64,000 nucleotides of DNA from Thermoproteota archaeon (GCA_027492035.1 JAOZFT010000004.1:473249-537248); one strand, 5' to 3'; counted from the stretch's first letter, positions 17,066 to 26,482 are shown. Translations and numbers: made by a program. The notes: generated from the sequence alone by a model not told the origin.

Positions 17066-18127
17066 TTAAAAGTATTCCTTAATTATTTCTGAAACAAGAG
17101 GGACTGCATCTTCTAATTTGTTAAGAAAGCCATATAAGTTGTTCTTTCCTTTTCTAATCCTAGGTTCTAAATTTAAGTTATTTTCATCAATTTCCATATA
17201 GCCCCAAACAGGAAGACCTGTTTTTCTTAATGAACTAAGTAAGGGGCCCCTTTCTCTATTTAGTGTAAGGAATACTGCTACTTTGTTAAGTATGGCTGAT
17301 TCTAAACAGATTTTGAAATCGACGCTTAGAACCAAATCAGAAGAAATTAATTGTTTTAAATAATCTCTTCTTTTAATGTAAGAAAGTGTTGTGTTTTTTC
17401 CTTTAAAAATTGGAAGAAGAATTTCAGTTCCTTTTCTGGGGTAAATATTAATTTTTAACTTTCTTGGGTTGATCTTTACCTGAAGGAAATGGAAAAGTTT
17501 ACTGTAAAGGAAATAAGGAAATGAATTTTTTCCTGTTAAAGGAAAGAGAGGGTTGTGGAAGAGAGATACTTCAAAGTAATCATTTTCAAGTTGGGTAGGT
17601 AGTAATTCAGCAGAAACCAAGTTCCTTAATTCCCTTTTTAGCCAAGATACTTCGTAAAGCCCTTTGAAACAAGCTGTTTTGTTCAAATAGATCCCTAAAT
17701 GTTTGTCGAGAGGAGAGAAAATGCTTTTCACTAGATGGTCAGCTAGTGAAAGAGAAATTTGGGTGAACGGTTTCCCATTAATTTGGTAAGGTATTAACCC
17801 AACGACGGGTTTAGATAACCCTGAAGCACATCTGAAAGCTGAAGGTGAAAGGAAAGAGACATGAATAACATCTCCTTCAAGTTCCTTCTTGATGGATTCG
17901 TAAAGATTAATTACTCTACTGGTGAAAAGGGCGAGTTCATTTTGGCCTGTTGAAATCTGTTTACCAACTACCTTAAAAAATATTCCGCTCCTAGACAGTT
18001 CTTCTTTCACTTCTTTTGTATCTACAGCTGTCACAACTAAATTAAAACCCTCCTTTTTCAGTTTCGAGTAAAGGGTACTTATAAAACCTACGTGGTAAGG
18101 GTTAGTTACATCAAACCAAATGAACAT
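17066..18127 (-). CDS. DUF354-family, glycosyltransferase-like protein
   Basis: A 353-residue protein whose N-terminus MFIWFDVTNPYHVGFISTLY matches the DUF354 opening ('WiDitnP.hv.f'). The family has a GT-B-like fold and is assumed to act on surface glycans, without a proven reaction. Later segments ADHLVKSIFSPL and DLVLSVDFKICLESAILNKVAVFLT fit the donor-side half, though this copy looks divergent. It sits 9 nt after iorB and before the sugar aminotransferase, consistent with a glycan role and at odds with amino-acid catabolism. Confidence 0.75.
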   Translation of the reverse strand: MFIWFDVTNPYHVGFISTLYSKLKKEGFNLVVTAVDTKEVKEELSRSGIFFKVVGKQISTGQNELALFTSRVINLYESIKKELEGDVIHVSFLSPSAFRCASGLSKPVVGLIPYQINGKPFTQISLSLADHLVKSIFSPLDKHLGIYLNKTACFKGLYEVSWLKRELRNLVSAELLPTQLENDYFEVSLFHNPLFPLTGKNSFPYFLYSKLFHFLQVKINPRKLKINIYPRKGTEILLPIFKGKNTTLSYIKRRDYLKQLISSDLVLSVDFKICLESAILNKVAVFLTLNRERGPLLSSLRKTGLPVWGYMEIDENNLNLEPRIRKGKNNLYGFLNKLEDAVPLVSEIIKEYF

Positions 18128-18136
18128 AGGAAAACG

Positions 18137-18727
18137 TTACCTCTTCCCTAACCTTGAAATTGTGTAGTCAAAAGTTTTGATGTTTAGTTCTAAATTTTCG
18201 CCCTTAAACATTTCCTTCATCGTCTCCTTTAAAGAGTCTTCACCTAAAGGTAAAAACTTAAATGCAGTAGCAGCAGCCACTAGAGCTACATTGGCTGATA
18301 CGCTACTACCTGCCTCCTTAGCCATCTTTGTTGCATCAATAACTTCCATTCTCTCAAATTTATTCCTCAAATACTTCAAAACAGTCTCTGAACTCATTTC
18401 AATTTTGCTTAATGGAGGTTTAAGGAAGAAGTTGTTTAGGACTGCGTAGCAGTCATTATTTAGAACCCTGTAAGAGTACCTCAACGCTTCAAACAATTCC
18501 AAGGCTAAATAAAGACTGTTTCTATGAAAAGGAATTATTGGGCTTAAAATTTCCTCTCCAAACCTTACTTCAGCAATCACCGATCCCCCCCTTTGAGCCA
18601 TCCCATGTATTTCACCTATCAGGGCTTTGCTGAAACCTTGCTTCAGAGCAGTTCGAGCAAGTAACTGTGCAGTTGTCAAAACACCCATCCCTCCAACTCC
18701 TACAACTAATACGTTATACTCCTTCAT
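18137..18727 (-). CDS. iorB: Indolepyruvate ferredoxin oxidoreductase beta subunit
   Basis: Small subunit (196 aa) of the thiamine-dependent enzyme that oxidatively decarboxylates aryl pyruvates to aryl-acetyl-CoA with ferredoxin as acceptor. The gamma-type domain shows VVGVGGMGVLTTAQLLAR and GEIHGMAQRGGSV, both typical of IorB. It lies 12 nt after iorA in one operon. Length and motifs are normal. Confidence 0.95.
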   Translation of the reverse strand: MKEYNVLVVGVGGMGVLTTAQLLARTALKQGFSKALIGEIHGMAQRGGSVIAEVRFGEEILSPIIPFHRNSLYLALELFEALRYSYRVLNNDCYAVLNNFFLKPPLSKIEMSSETVLKYLRNKFERMEVIDATKMAKEAGSSVSANVALVAAATAFKFLPLGEDSLKETMKEMFKGENLELNIKTFDYTISRLGKR

Positions 18728-18739
18728 TCCTTAACCCCT

Positions 18740-20605
18740 TTAACCCTTAACTCGTTTCCTAACTTCTTTTATAGCGTCAAAAGGACAAACTTGGGCACAT
18801 AAACTACATCCGCGACATAGATTACCCAAAATGAAAACTCTTCCATTTTTTAAAGTTAATGCAGGGCATCCTAGTGAATTTATACAAATCTGGCAACCTG
18901 TACATTTATCGGTAACCTCAAAAATTTTTGAAACAGGCCTTATTAAGGCGCATTTCTGCCTGAAAACAATTAAAGCTGGCCCCTCCCCCTTCCTTTTGAG
19001 TAACTCCTTCACTAATTTTATGCTTCGATTTATTTCATAAGGATCAACCGTAACAAAAGGAATGCCTAATGCTTCAGCTATAAATTCAGGAGTTAATACT
19101 TTCGTGGTTTCACCCCGAGCGGTTTTGCCTGTGCCTGGATTGACTTGGTGCCCAGTCATTGCTGTGGTTAAATTGTCAAGTACAACCACGAGCACATCAT
19201 GTTTATTATAAACTGCGTTAACCAACTCAGGAAGACCTGCATGCCAAAAAGTAGAGTCACCAATGAAGGCTACAGCTTTAGAACCTGTTTTAGCAATTCC
19301 TGAAGCTGCACCTATGCTTGAACCCATGCAGTAAAGTATGTCCGCCATTTTAAAAGGTTCATTCATACCTAAACTGTAACATCCTATATCTGAAGACCAA
19401 ATGGTTTTAGGGGGGAGAAGTCTCTTTATTATGTGATAACTTCCCATGTGTGGACATCCAGGGCATAAAACAGGAGGCCTGTTAGGTACTATGCTTCTAA
19501 CCTCCTCCATACTTTCCCTCATTTTTGCCAAATCTATTTCTTTTCCCAGATTCAAGGCTGCACTTAAACCATTTAATACATACACTACATTTAACTCTGA
19601 AACTCGAGGAAAGAATCCCTCATTTTTACCGACTATTTCAGTTCCTAACTTGTTTCTTTGTGCAATAGCTCTTATTTGTGTCTCTAAAATAGGTTCAAGC
19701 TCTTCCACTATCACTACCTTGTCTTTATTTTTCAGAAAATCAACTATCTTTCTCTCTGGAAGTGGATGAGTCATTCCAAGCTTTAAGACAGGTATTTCAA
19801 CGTCTAAGTTTTTTAACGCCTCCAAAGTATAAGAGTAAGCTGCTCCACAAGCAACTACGCCGTAAATGTTTTCCTTATTACTTTCTACAAAGTTGAAAAT
19901 TGATTTTTCAGAAAGTTCCTTTGCTTCAGACATTTTCTTAAGTAAAATTTTATGTCTTCCTCTTGCTACAGCTGGGACAGGAACAAACCTTGTTGGGTTC
20001 TTAACAAATTTTTTTGTAGGGATGTTTTCGATTCCCCCCAGAAACACCACTCCTCTTGTGTGAGAAACCCTTGTCGTAGATCTTACCAACACCGGTACTT
20101 CTAGTTTTTCCGAGATACTAAACGCTTCTTTAGTCATGTCCTTTGCCTCTTGGGGGTTACTTGGTTCAAGCAATGGTAAATTAGCTAAGTAAGCATAAAA
20201 ACGATTATCCTGCTCGTTTTGAGAAGACCAACAGTTTGGGTCGTCGCAAGTTATCACCACAAAACCTGAAGTGACACCTATATAAGCTGAAGTCATTAAA
20301 GCATCGGAAGCAACGTTTAATCCCACATGTTTCATGAAGGTTGCTGATCTATAGCCTGCAGCAGCAGCTGAAGCAGCTACTTCAAAAGCTACTTTTTCAT
20401 TTACAGAAAATTCGAAATAGTACGGTTTATCATATAATCTTGAAGTGACAGCTAAAGTGTTTCCGATCTCACTTGAAGGGGTGCCTGGGTAAGTAGTCAC
20501 TATTTGGGCATCGGCTTCTATTATCCCCCTGGCTATTGCTTCATTCCCCAAAAGAAAAAGTTTCTCTCCTTTCTCCCCTAAAGCTATCCTTTCATATAGG
20601 TTCAT
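18740..20605 (-). CDS. iorA: Indolepyruvate ferredoxin oxidoreductase alpha subunit
   Basis: Large subunit (621 aa) of aryl-pyruvate oxidation, used in aromatic amino-acid fermentation or, in reverse, synthesis. It has the alpha-type N-terminal domain (TYPGTPSSEIGN), the TPP-binding beta-type domain (CPGCPHMGSYH, then GDSTFWHAGLPELVNAVYN) and a C-terminal ferredoxin module with CTGCQIC and CRGCSLCAQVCPF. The first cluster reads CTGCQICINSLGCPAL, the shortened IorA spacing. It leads iorA-iorB-DUF354-aminotransferase. Confidence 0.96.
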   Translation of the reverse strand: MNLYERIALGEKGEKLFLLGNEAIARGIIEADAQIVTTYPGTPSSEIGNTLAVTSRLYDKPYYFEFSVNEKVAFEVAASAAAAGYRSATFMKHVGLNVASDALMTSAYIGVTSGFVVITCDDPNCWSSQNEQDNRFYAYLANLPLLEPSNPQEAKDMTKEAFSISEKLEVPVLVRSTTRVSHTRGVVFLGGIENIPTKKFVKNPTRFVPVPAVARGRHKILLKKMSEAKELSEKSIFNFVESNKENIYGVVACGAAYSYTLEALKNLDVEIPVLKLGMTHPLPERKIVDFLKNKDKVVIVEELEPILETQIRAIAQRNKLGTEIVGKNEGFFPRVSELNVVYVLNGLSAALNLGKEIDLAKMRESMEEVRSIVPNRPPVLCPGCPHMGSYHIIKRLLPPKTIWSSDIGCYSLGMNEPFKMADILYCMGSSIGAASGIAKTGSKAVAFIGDSTFWHAGLPELVNAVYNKHDVLVVVLDNLTTAMTGHQVNPGTGKTARGETTKVLTPEFIAEALGIPFVTVDPYEINRSIKLVKELLKRKGEGPALIVFRQKCALIRPVSKIFEVTDKCTGCQICINSLGCPALTLKNGRVFILGNLCRGCSLCAQVCPFDAIKEVRKRVKG

Positions 20606-20799
20606 GAAACATCAGCCTTCCTTTTTTACTTTAAACTTTTCTTCTTAAAGTATTTAAGTTCCTGTTAAATTTATTTTAAAACAAGAATCTTAACCTTTAG
20701 TTATTGCCCTTTTCTTAGTTATCCTCCCCTCCAAATTTTTCTTTTTAAAAACATGGGAAGGGAAAGTAAAAAGTTAAGTTTAAAGGTTGGAAGAAGGAA

Positions 20800-21390
20800 T
20801 TGAACCCAACTAACCCGTCAAACAAGGAGTATAGGATTCTGATTACGGGCACACCCGGTACAGGTAAGTCCACAGTTTCTAAACTTTTAGCTTCAAAACT
20901 GAAAGTCAAGTATATAAACATAAATGATTTAGCTGAAAAAAATAACTGGTTCCTAGGTTTTGATGAAGAGAGAAAATCAAAGATTTTGGATGTTGAAAAA
21001 ATCTCAAATTACCTTTCCCAGGTAAGTGGCAGTTTAGTTATTGACACCCATGTTCCTGAAGCAGCTCCAAAAAACATAACTCATGTTTTTGTTCTCAGAA
21101 AACACCCTAAGCTTCTGTTTGAAGCTTTGAAAAAGAAAAAGTTTCCTGAAAAGAAAATATTAGAAAATGTGGAAGCTGAAATAATAGATTCATGCTTAAC
21201 TTCTTCCATTGAGAGGTTTAGTGAAGAAAAAATTTATCAATTAAATGTAACCAATCTAACACCAAAAGAAACAGTTAAAGAGATTATTTTGATTCTGAAA
21301 GGAGGGATGAAAAAGGGAAATATAGTCATTGATTGGGTAAGGGAGTTAGAAGAGAAAGGAGAAATAGAGAAGTACTTAAGTTTCAAGTGA
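20800..21390 (+). CDS. AK6/Fap7-type adenylate kinase-like NTPase
   Basis: Small P-loop NTPase related to Fap7/hCINAP, which acts in late small-subunit ribosome maturation and shows adenylate-kinase activity. Walker A is TGTPGTGKSTVSKLL (around residue 17), followed by ININDLAEK and VIDTHVPEA, both typical of AK6. Length 196 aa fits. The start is TTG, preceded by GGAAGAAGGA; residues before the P-loop are few, so a later start is not possible without truncation. It is followed after 6 nt by ubiX. Confidence 0.9.
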   Translation: MNPTNPSNKEYRILITGTPGTGKSTVSKLLASKLKVKYININDLAEKNNWFLGFDEERKSKILDVEKISNYLSQVSGSLVIDTHVPEAAPKNITHVFVLRKHPKLLFEALKKKKFPEKKILENVEAEIIDSCLTSSIERFSEEKIYQLNVTNLTPKETVKEIILILKGGMKKGNIVIDWVRELEEKGEIEKYLSFK

Positions 21391-21396
21391 TTTTTT

Positions 21397-21978
21397 ATGA
21401 AAGAAAGGAATATTTTTCTGGGAATAACAGGGGCAAGTGGAGTAATTTACGGAGTTAACATCTTGAAGGAACTGCACAAAAAGGGTTGCAAAACTTACTT
21501 GTCTATTTCCGAATGGGGGAAAGAATTGTTGAAATATGAAACAGGGTTGACAATAGAAGAACTGAAAAAGTTTTCCCACCAATATTTTGAAAACAAGAAT
21601 TTAGCGGCACCTGTTTCAAGTGGTTCCTTCAAGTTAGAGGCTGTAATTGTAGCTCCTTGCTCAATGGCTACTTTGGCTGAAATTGCTTCAGGTTACTCAA
21701 AAAGCTTAATAGGTAGAGTGGCTGATGTAGCCTTGAAAGAGGGGAGGAAACTCATTCTTGTTCCAAGAGAAACTCCCTTAAACGCCATTCATCTTCAAAA
21801 TATGTTGAAACTTTCTAAATTGGGGGCAGTAATTTTAGTTGCTTCTCCAGCTTTTTATCATAAACCATCTGAGATCCAAGATCTGGTTAATTTTATTGTA
21901 GGGAAGGTGTTAGACCAATTGGATATTAAGAATGACTTATTTAAAAGATGGTATGGATCCCGCTGCTCCATAAAGTAA
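21397..21978 (+). CDS. ubiX: Flavin prenyltransferase
   Basis: Makes prenylated FMN, the cofactor of UbiD-type decarboxylases, from FMN and dimethylallyl phosphate. Signatures are ITGASGVIYGVNILKEL at the N-terminus, then APCSMATLAEIASGYSKSLIGRVADVALKEGRKLILVPRETPLN, essentially the family consensus. Length 193 aa is normal. It is 6 nt after the AK6 gene. No ubiD lies in the window, so its client enzyme must be encoded elsewhere. Confidence 0.95.
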   Translation: MKERNIFLGITGASGVIYGVNILKELHKKGCKTYLSISEWGKELLKYETGLTIEELKKFSHQYFENKNLAAPVSSGSFKLEAVIVAPCSMATLAEIASGYSKSLIGRVADVALKEGRKLILVPRETPLNAIHLQNMLKLSKLGAVILVASPAFYHKPSEIQDLVNFIVGKVLDQLDIKNDLFKRWYGSRCSIK

Positions 21979-22113
21979 ACTTAACTCAATATATATTTCC
22001 CTTAACTTCCCCTTTCACAGGTAAAAGCTGTTTTTCGAAAAGCATTTAAAAATGAGGTCATGTCTTTTCTCTAACTCATCTTCCTAATCTATTAATTGTT
22101 GAGGTGTTCTTAA

Positions 22114-22947
22114 GTGAATAAAAAGTTTGTTTCAGCTGAAAAACCAGAAACTGTTGAAAGGATGCAGTACCACATTTCAGTAAAGCCGGGAGAAATTGCA
22201 AGGTATGTACTCCTCCCTGGAGACCCTGAAAGAGTTGAAAAAATAATTAAACTATGGGATCAAAACAGGTTCGTGGCTAAACATAGAGAATATTTAACTT
22301 ATACTGGAACTTTTAAAGGAGCTCCTATATCAGTTACTTCAACAGGAATAGGTTCTCCTGCCGCTGCAATAGCTGTTGAAGAACTAGCTAATGTGGGAGC
22401 TGACACGTTCATTAGGGTAGGAAGCACAGGTGTAATTCGTAAAGAAATAAATATTGGGGACCTAGTAATTACTACTGCAGCTATTAGGCTTGAAGGTACC
22501 ACTAAGCAATATGTTTTTCCAGAGTATCCAGCAACTGCTCATTATGAAGTGGTTTTAGCCCTCATTGAAGCAGCTGAATCATTAGGTTACAGGTATTTTG
22601 TAGGAGTAACAGCTACAACTGATTCCTTCTACCCTGGACAAGCTAGGCCGGGTTTCAAAAATTACTTCCCAAGCATGGCAGCTTCCCTGCTTTCAGATTT
22701 AATGAAGGCTAATGTTATAAATTTCGAAATGGAGGCTTCCTCCATATTTACATTGGCAAGTATCTACGGGTTAAGGGCTGGGGCAGTTTGTGCCGTTTAT
22801 GCGAACCGGGTTACCAATGAATTCGGTGTTGAAGGAGAGAAAGAGGCGGCTGAAACAGCTTCTACAGCTGTAAAAATACTTTATGAATGGGATCAATTAA
22901 AAGAGGAAAAGGGGAAGAAACATTTCTTCCCTTCTCTACTTAAATAG
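22114..22947 (+). CDS. udp: Uridine phosphorylase
   Basis: Nucleoside phosphorylase of the NP-I family that splits uridine to uracil and ribose-1-phosphate. It has YVLLPGDPERVEKI (phosphate site, around residue 30), ITSTGIGSPAA-like SVTSTGIGSPAAAIAVEEL, and the ribose-binding FEMEASSIFTLA (around 210). It starts with GTG after the SD GAGGTG. Length 277 aa is slightly long owing to an extended N-terminus. With upp (38370-39029) it forms a pyrimidine salvage route. The 3' end is 12 nt from the convergent moeA. Confidence 0.9.
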   Translation: MNKKFVSAEKPETVERMQYHISVKPGEIARYVLLPGDPERVEKIIKLWDQNRFVAKHREYLTYTGTFKGAPISVTSTGIGSPAAAIAVEELANVGADTFIRVGSTGVIRKEINIGDLVITTAAIRLEGTTKQYVFPEYPATAHYEVVLALIEAAESLGYRYFVGVTATTDSFYPGQARPGFKNYFPSMAASLLSDLMKANVINFEMEASSIFTLASIYGLRAGAVCAVYANRVTNEFGVEGEKEAAETASTAVKILYEWDQLKEEKGKKHFFPSLLK

Positions 22948-22959
22948 CTGCCTATAAGG

Positions 22960-24204
22960 CTAATACTTTGGGATGGGGTGAACTTTCACAATTTCTCCCT
23001 TTTCCAAACCCTCTTTTTTTTCAGGAATAAAAACTATGCCATCTGCTTTCTTTATTGAGGACAGCAAACTTGCCCCCTTTATTCTTATAGGTTCGGCGTA
23101 AATTTTTCCCTTAACATTTTTCAGTTTTACCCTTAACGCGTCCATTCTTCCCAGTCTTGAAGGGTAGTTGCTAATCATTTCAGCTTCCAGCGCCTCTTCT
23201 TTTGCTTTATTACAAGTCATCTTCGAAATTATTGGGATTGCAAAGTAGATAAAGGCTATTAAGCACGCAGCTGGTGAACCTGGTAAACCTAAAACTACTT
23301 TTTTATTTATGACTGCACCTAAGCTAGGTGTTCCGGGCCTTATAGTTACTCCGTGAAACAGTATTCTACCTAATTCTTCAATAGCTTTGTGAGTATGATC
23401 CCTTCTCCCAGCTGACATTCCTCCACTTGTTATTATTAAGTCACACTTTAAGTTGCTTCTTATCTTCCTCTTTATTTCATTTAAATCGTCCGGGACAACT
23501 TCTGCTTTTTCCACTATGCACCCATAGAACTTAGCTAAGTTTGAAAGTAATGTAGTGTTTGATTCAAAGATTTTCCCAGGTTTCAATCCTCTATCTGGGC
23601 TTACTAACTCTGACCCTGTGACTAGAACCGCCACCTTAGGTTTTTTAGAAACTTTGATTTTTCCAATTCCAAGCGAGGAAAGCAGGGAAGCTGTTGCAAT
23701 AGTTACTCTTTCTCCCTTTTCTAAAACAACATCTCCCTTCTTGATATCTTCTCCTACACGTGAAACATTTCCCCATTTTGAAACAGGCTGAAAAACCTTT
23801 ATAAAACACCCCTCTTTTTCTACTTCTTCGTATTTTAGGACAGTGTCGATGTTTTCTGGGAGTGTAGCTCCTGTCATAACTTGAACAGCTTCTCCCCTCT
23901 TTATTTTCCCCCTAAAAATTTCTTCAGCATGAATTAAACCCTTTACTCTTAATTTAATAGGTGACTGGATAGAAGCATTTTTTATATCCTCAAAACTTAC
24001 TCCGTAACCGTCCATCATTGCTTTATTTGTATTTGGTTTGTTTATTTGGGAAACAATTTTTTGAGAAGATACCCTGCCTACTGAATGAATCACTTCTATT
24101 TCTTCAACCTCTAAAGGTTTCACTTCTTTCAAAATCCTCTTTAATGCTTCAGAGGCTGGGGTTAGGTGTTTAAATCCTTCTCCTTCTAGCTTAGCCATAT
24201 TCAT
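22960..24204 (-). CDS. moeA: MoeA molybdopterin molybdenumtransferase (unfused)
   Basis: Second MoeA in the window, a standalone 414-residue form. Motifs include NKAMMDGYGVS (Met before the conserved D-G-Y), VMTGATLPENIDTVLKYE, VTGSELVSP, ITSGGMSAGRRD and LGLPGSPAACL. Its start codon overlaps the stop of the upstream HAD gene by one base (TAATG), so translation is coupled. Archaea often keep two MoeA types, thought to separate Mo from W or two insertion steps; which does what cannot be read here. Confidence 0.95.
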   Translation of the reverse strand: MNMAKLEGEGFKHLTPASEALKRILKEVKPLEVEEIEVIHSVGRVSSQKIVSQINKPNTNKAMMDGYGVSFEDIKNASIQSPIKLRVKGLIHAEEIFRGKIKRGEAVQVMTGATLPENIDTVLKYEEVEKEGCFIKVFQPVSKWGNVSRVGEDIKKGDVVLEKGERVTIATASLLSSLGIGKIKVSKKPKVAVLVTGSELVSPDRGLKPGKIFESNTTLLSNLAKFYGCIVEKAEVVPDDLNEIKRKIRSNLKCDLIITSGGMSAGRRDHTHKAIEELGRILFHGVTIRPGTPSLGAVINKKVVLGLPGSPAACLIAFIYFAIPIISKMTCNKAKEEALEAEMISNYPSRLGRMDALRVKLKNVKGKIYAEPIRIKGASLLSSIKKADGIVFIPEKKEGLEKGEIVKVHPIPKY

Positions 24205-24953
24205 TACCGATTTAATACTATCTTCACGACTTCTTTCAAATTATTAATTACGAAATCAGGTTTCACCTTCAAGTTAAAACTGAACTGTCCACTCAAGAAA
24301 CTGGGTGTGGTGTGTTTAAAGTAAACCCCGGTCATTCCAATTCTTTTCGCCCCATAAATGTCAGTAAATAATGAATCCCCCACCATTACGGCTTCTGTAG
24401 GTTTGGTTTCCTTTAAGTTTAGGACGTGTTTAAATATTTTTTCGGCAGGTTTGTAACTTTTTGCAGAGTCTGAAGTAACTAACTCCTCCTTGCTGAAGTA
24501 CCGGTTTAAACTCCATTTCTCTACATTGGCTACAAGGGTTTCTTCTAACCCGTTAGAGACTACTGCCATTCTTAAACCGTTACTTTTAAGCAGATTCAGT
24601 GTTTCATAAACTTCAGGGTAAAGTGTGGATTCTTCTTTAAAGATATTTAACGATTTAATTACATATTTTTTCACTTCTTTTTCACTAGTTTTTAACCCGT
24701 ATTTCTTGATTGCTGACAGAAAAGCTTTCATGTTTAAGCTGTAAAAATCTTCAAATTCATTTTTTTGAACCTTCTCGTTTATTAACCGATTTAATTCAAT
24801 GTCTACGTGTTTATGAAAATCAATAGCCATGTTTAGGCTATGTTTCTTTCCTAGAAACTCATTTATAACTTTCTGGTGACATCCCTCGCATTTAAACAAT
24901 GTCCCAAATGCATCGAACACGACAAGTTTGTATTTTATGTTTCCTTCATTCAT
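24204..24953 (-). CDS. HAD-superfamily phosphatase
   Basis: Haloacid-dehalogenase-type hydrolase of 249 aa. Motif I is VVFDAFGTLFKC (the second Asp is replaced by F-G, as in dehalogenase-like members: DAFGT), motif II is AVVSNG, motif III is the Lys in AKSYKPAEKIF, and motif IV is MVGDSLFTDIYGA. A C1-type cap lies between motifs I and II and contains CEGC. The substrate is unknown. It is coupled to moeA by a one-base overlap and lies 47 nt downstream of the glutaminase gene. Confidence 0.88.
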   Translation of the reverse strand: MNEGNIKYKLVVFDAFGTLFKCEGCHQKVINEFLGKKHSLNMAIDFHKHVDIELNRLINEKVQKNEFEDFYSLNMKAFLSAIKKYGLKTSEKEVKKYVIKSLNIFKEESTLYPEVYETLNLLKSNGLRMAVVSNGLEETLVANVEKWSLNRYFSKEELVTSDSAKSYKPAEKIFKHVLNLKETKPTEAVMVGDSLFTDIYGAKRIGMTGVYFKHTTPSFLSGQFSFNLKVKPDFVINNLKEVVKIVLNR

Positions 24954-25000
24954 TCCTGAGTTTCCCCCAATTTTCCTCCAAGCCCTTTTCTTTCTTTAAT

Positions 25001-25612
25001 TTAATTCAATCCCTCCTTATTGAGCAGGTGCGCCTCTCTGTTTTTAATTGTGAAATGGAAAAGGGTTTTTCTAGTGATGCTTCCACAAACTTCTACAAAA
25101 TTATTTATAATTGATTCCCCTTTTACTTCCGGGTGGAATTGGACACTGTACTGGTTCTTCCCTGCAACTTTTAAAGCCTGTATCTTACATTTGTCGCTAC
25201 TTGCATAATTCTTCAATTTCTTCGGAAGCTTAAAAAGTCCGTAGTCGTGATCTTCATAAACTGTCATCTCCTTCACTCCACTTGCTAAAGGGTATTCCTC
25301 ATGAAACTTTATTTTAACTATTCCCCTTTCATGGATTTTCAATATTTTTGCTCCATAACAGTAACCGAGGATTTTATGTCCTAAACATATTCCCAAAAAA
25401 GGTTTCTTCAATTTACTTAGAAAGACTTTGTACCATCTCAAGATTTCATGGTGGCCCTTTCTCGGTAAAACTCCTCCAGACGCTATTACACAGTCAAAAG
25501 CTGAAAAATTCTCCCTAGGTTTCTTTATGTCTATTCCCACCCTTTTCCTCTTAAGCAATTTAATTAAATCTTCAAGGTACTCGCTTCCATGGTCAAGGAT
25601 TAAAACTTTCAA
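25001..25612 (-). CDS. Class I glutamine amidotransferase-like protein
   Basis: A 203-residue glutaminase domain related to GuaA/GMP-synthase glutaminase subunits. The nucleophile elbow is FLGICLGHKILG (Cys near residue 76) and the His-Glu pair is QFHPEVKGE (near 162). ILDHGSEYLEDL at the start resembles GuaA's 'ILDfGsQY'. Because the oxyanion-region sequence CVIASGGVLPRKGH differs from the canonical 'ILSGGP', it may be a paralogue and not the GMP-synthase subunit itself. The TTG start is preceded by GGGGAG. No guaAB partner is adjacent. Confidence 0.8.
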   Translation of the reverse strand: MKVLILDHGSEYLEDLIKLLKRKRVGIDIKKPRENFSAFDCVIASGGVLPRKGHHEILRWYKVFLSKLKKPFLGICLGHKILGYCYGAKILKIHERGIVKIKFHEEYPLASGVKEMTVYEDHDYGLFKLPKKLKNYASSDKCKIQALKVAGKNQYSVQFHPEVKGESIINNFVEVCGSITRKTLFHFTIKNREAHLLNKEGLN

Positions 25613-25771
25613 TTTTTCATGCTCCCCGTGAACGGCTTCAGCTGTGGAAAAATAAATTAAAAAGGTGCAGGTTAAAAGGTAAAGATGGAAAATAGTAAAA
25701 TAGTAAAAAGTTTTTGTTTTTCTATTTTTGGTTAAGCAGGCTTAAAATTATTCTTTTTTAAGGGTGGTTTC

Positions 25772-26482
25772 TTGAGTTCCATGGACGAAATAAGGGTGGT
25801 TGTTGACCACAGAGAGTCAAGAACACTTGTATCTAAGTACCTAATGGAGCTACAGATTAATTTAACGTTTCAATCTTTAACAGTTGCCGATTACGTGGTT
25901 TCAAACAAAGTAGCTGTTGAAAGGAAGGAAGTAAATGACTTCATCAACTCCATTTTTTCAGGTAGGTTATTTAGTCAATGTCAACGTTTGAGAGAAGCTT
26001 ACGAGAAACCTATCCTTGTTGTGGAAGGAGACTTGAAAAAGGCCTTGCTTCTAAGGAACATAAAACTTTCTTCACTCTACGGAACCCTTTCAAGTGTTGT
26101 TTTGGACTACGGAATACCTGTTGTGCCTTCACCCACCAGTAAAGCAACAGCTATTTTCATTTATAGGTTAGCTTATAGGGAGCAAGTGTTGAGAGATGAA
26201 GTTTTAAGGGTTAGGTCTAAACCTAAACTCATAGATTTAGAGAAGAAACAAGTTTTCTTTCTTTCAGGCCTTCCTAGGGTGGGAAATAAATTGGCTTTAG
26301 AACTATTGAAAAGTTTCAGTAACCCCTACAACGCTTTGAAATCAATCGTTGAAACAAAAATTATTCAATCCTCCTCAGGAAAAACTTTGAAAGTTGAGGG
26401 TCCAGTGAACAAAGTCAAGGGGTTTGGTCCTCTTAAAATAAAGGAAATAAAAAAAGTGTTATTGGGAAGCGATGAAAAATAA
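25772..26482 (+). CDS. xpf: XPF-type structure-specific endonuclease, short form
   Basis: Cuts branched and flap DNA near 3'-flap or nicked junctions, normally with PCNA. The ERCC4 nuclease domain (residues about 5-130) has VVDHRES and the catalytic VAVERKEVNDF. Two helix-hairpin-helix motifs follow (LPRVGNKLALELL and KGFGPLKIKEI). There is no N-terminal helicase domain, as in Crenarchaeota and other TACK archaea and unlike the Hef of most euryarchaea. TTG start; an in-frame ATG lies three codons later. Confidence 0.93.
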   Translation: MSSMDEIRVVVDHRESRTLVSKYLMELQINLTFQSLTVADYVVSNKVAVERKEVNDFINSIFSGRLFSQCQRLREAYEKPILVVEGDLKKALLLRNIKLSSLYGTLSSVVLDYGIPVVPSPTSKATAIFIYRLAYREQVLRDEVLRVRSKPKLIDLEKKQVFFLSGLPRVGNKLALELLKSFSNPYNALKSIVETKIIQSSSGKTLKVEGPVNKVKGFGPLKIKEIKKVLLGSDEK

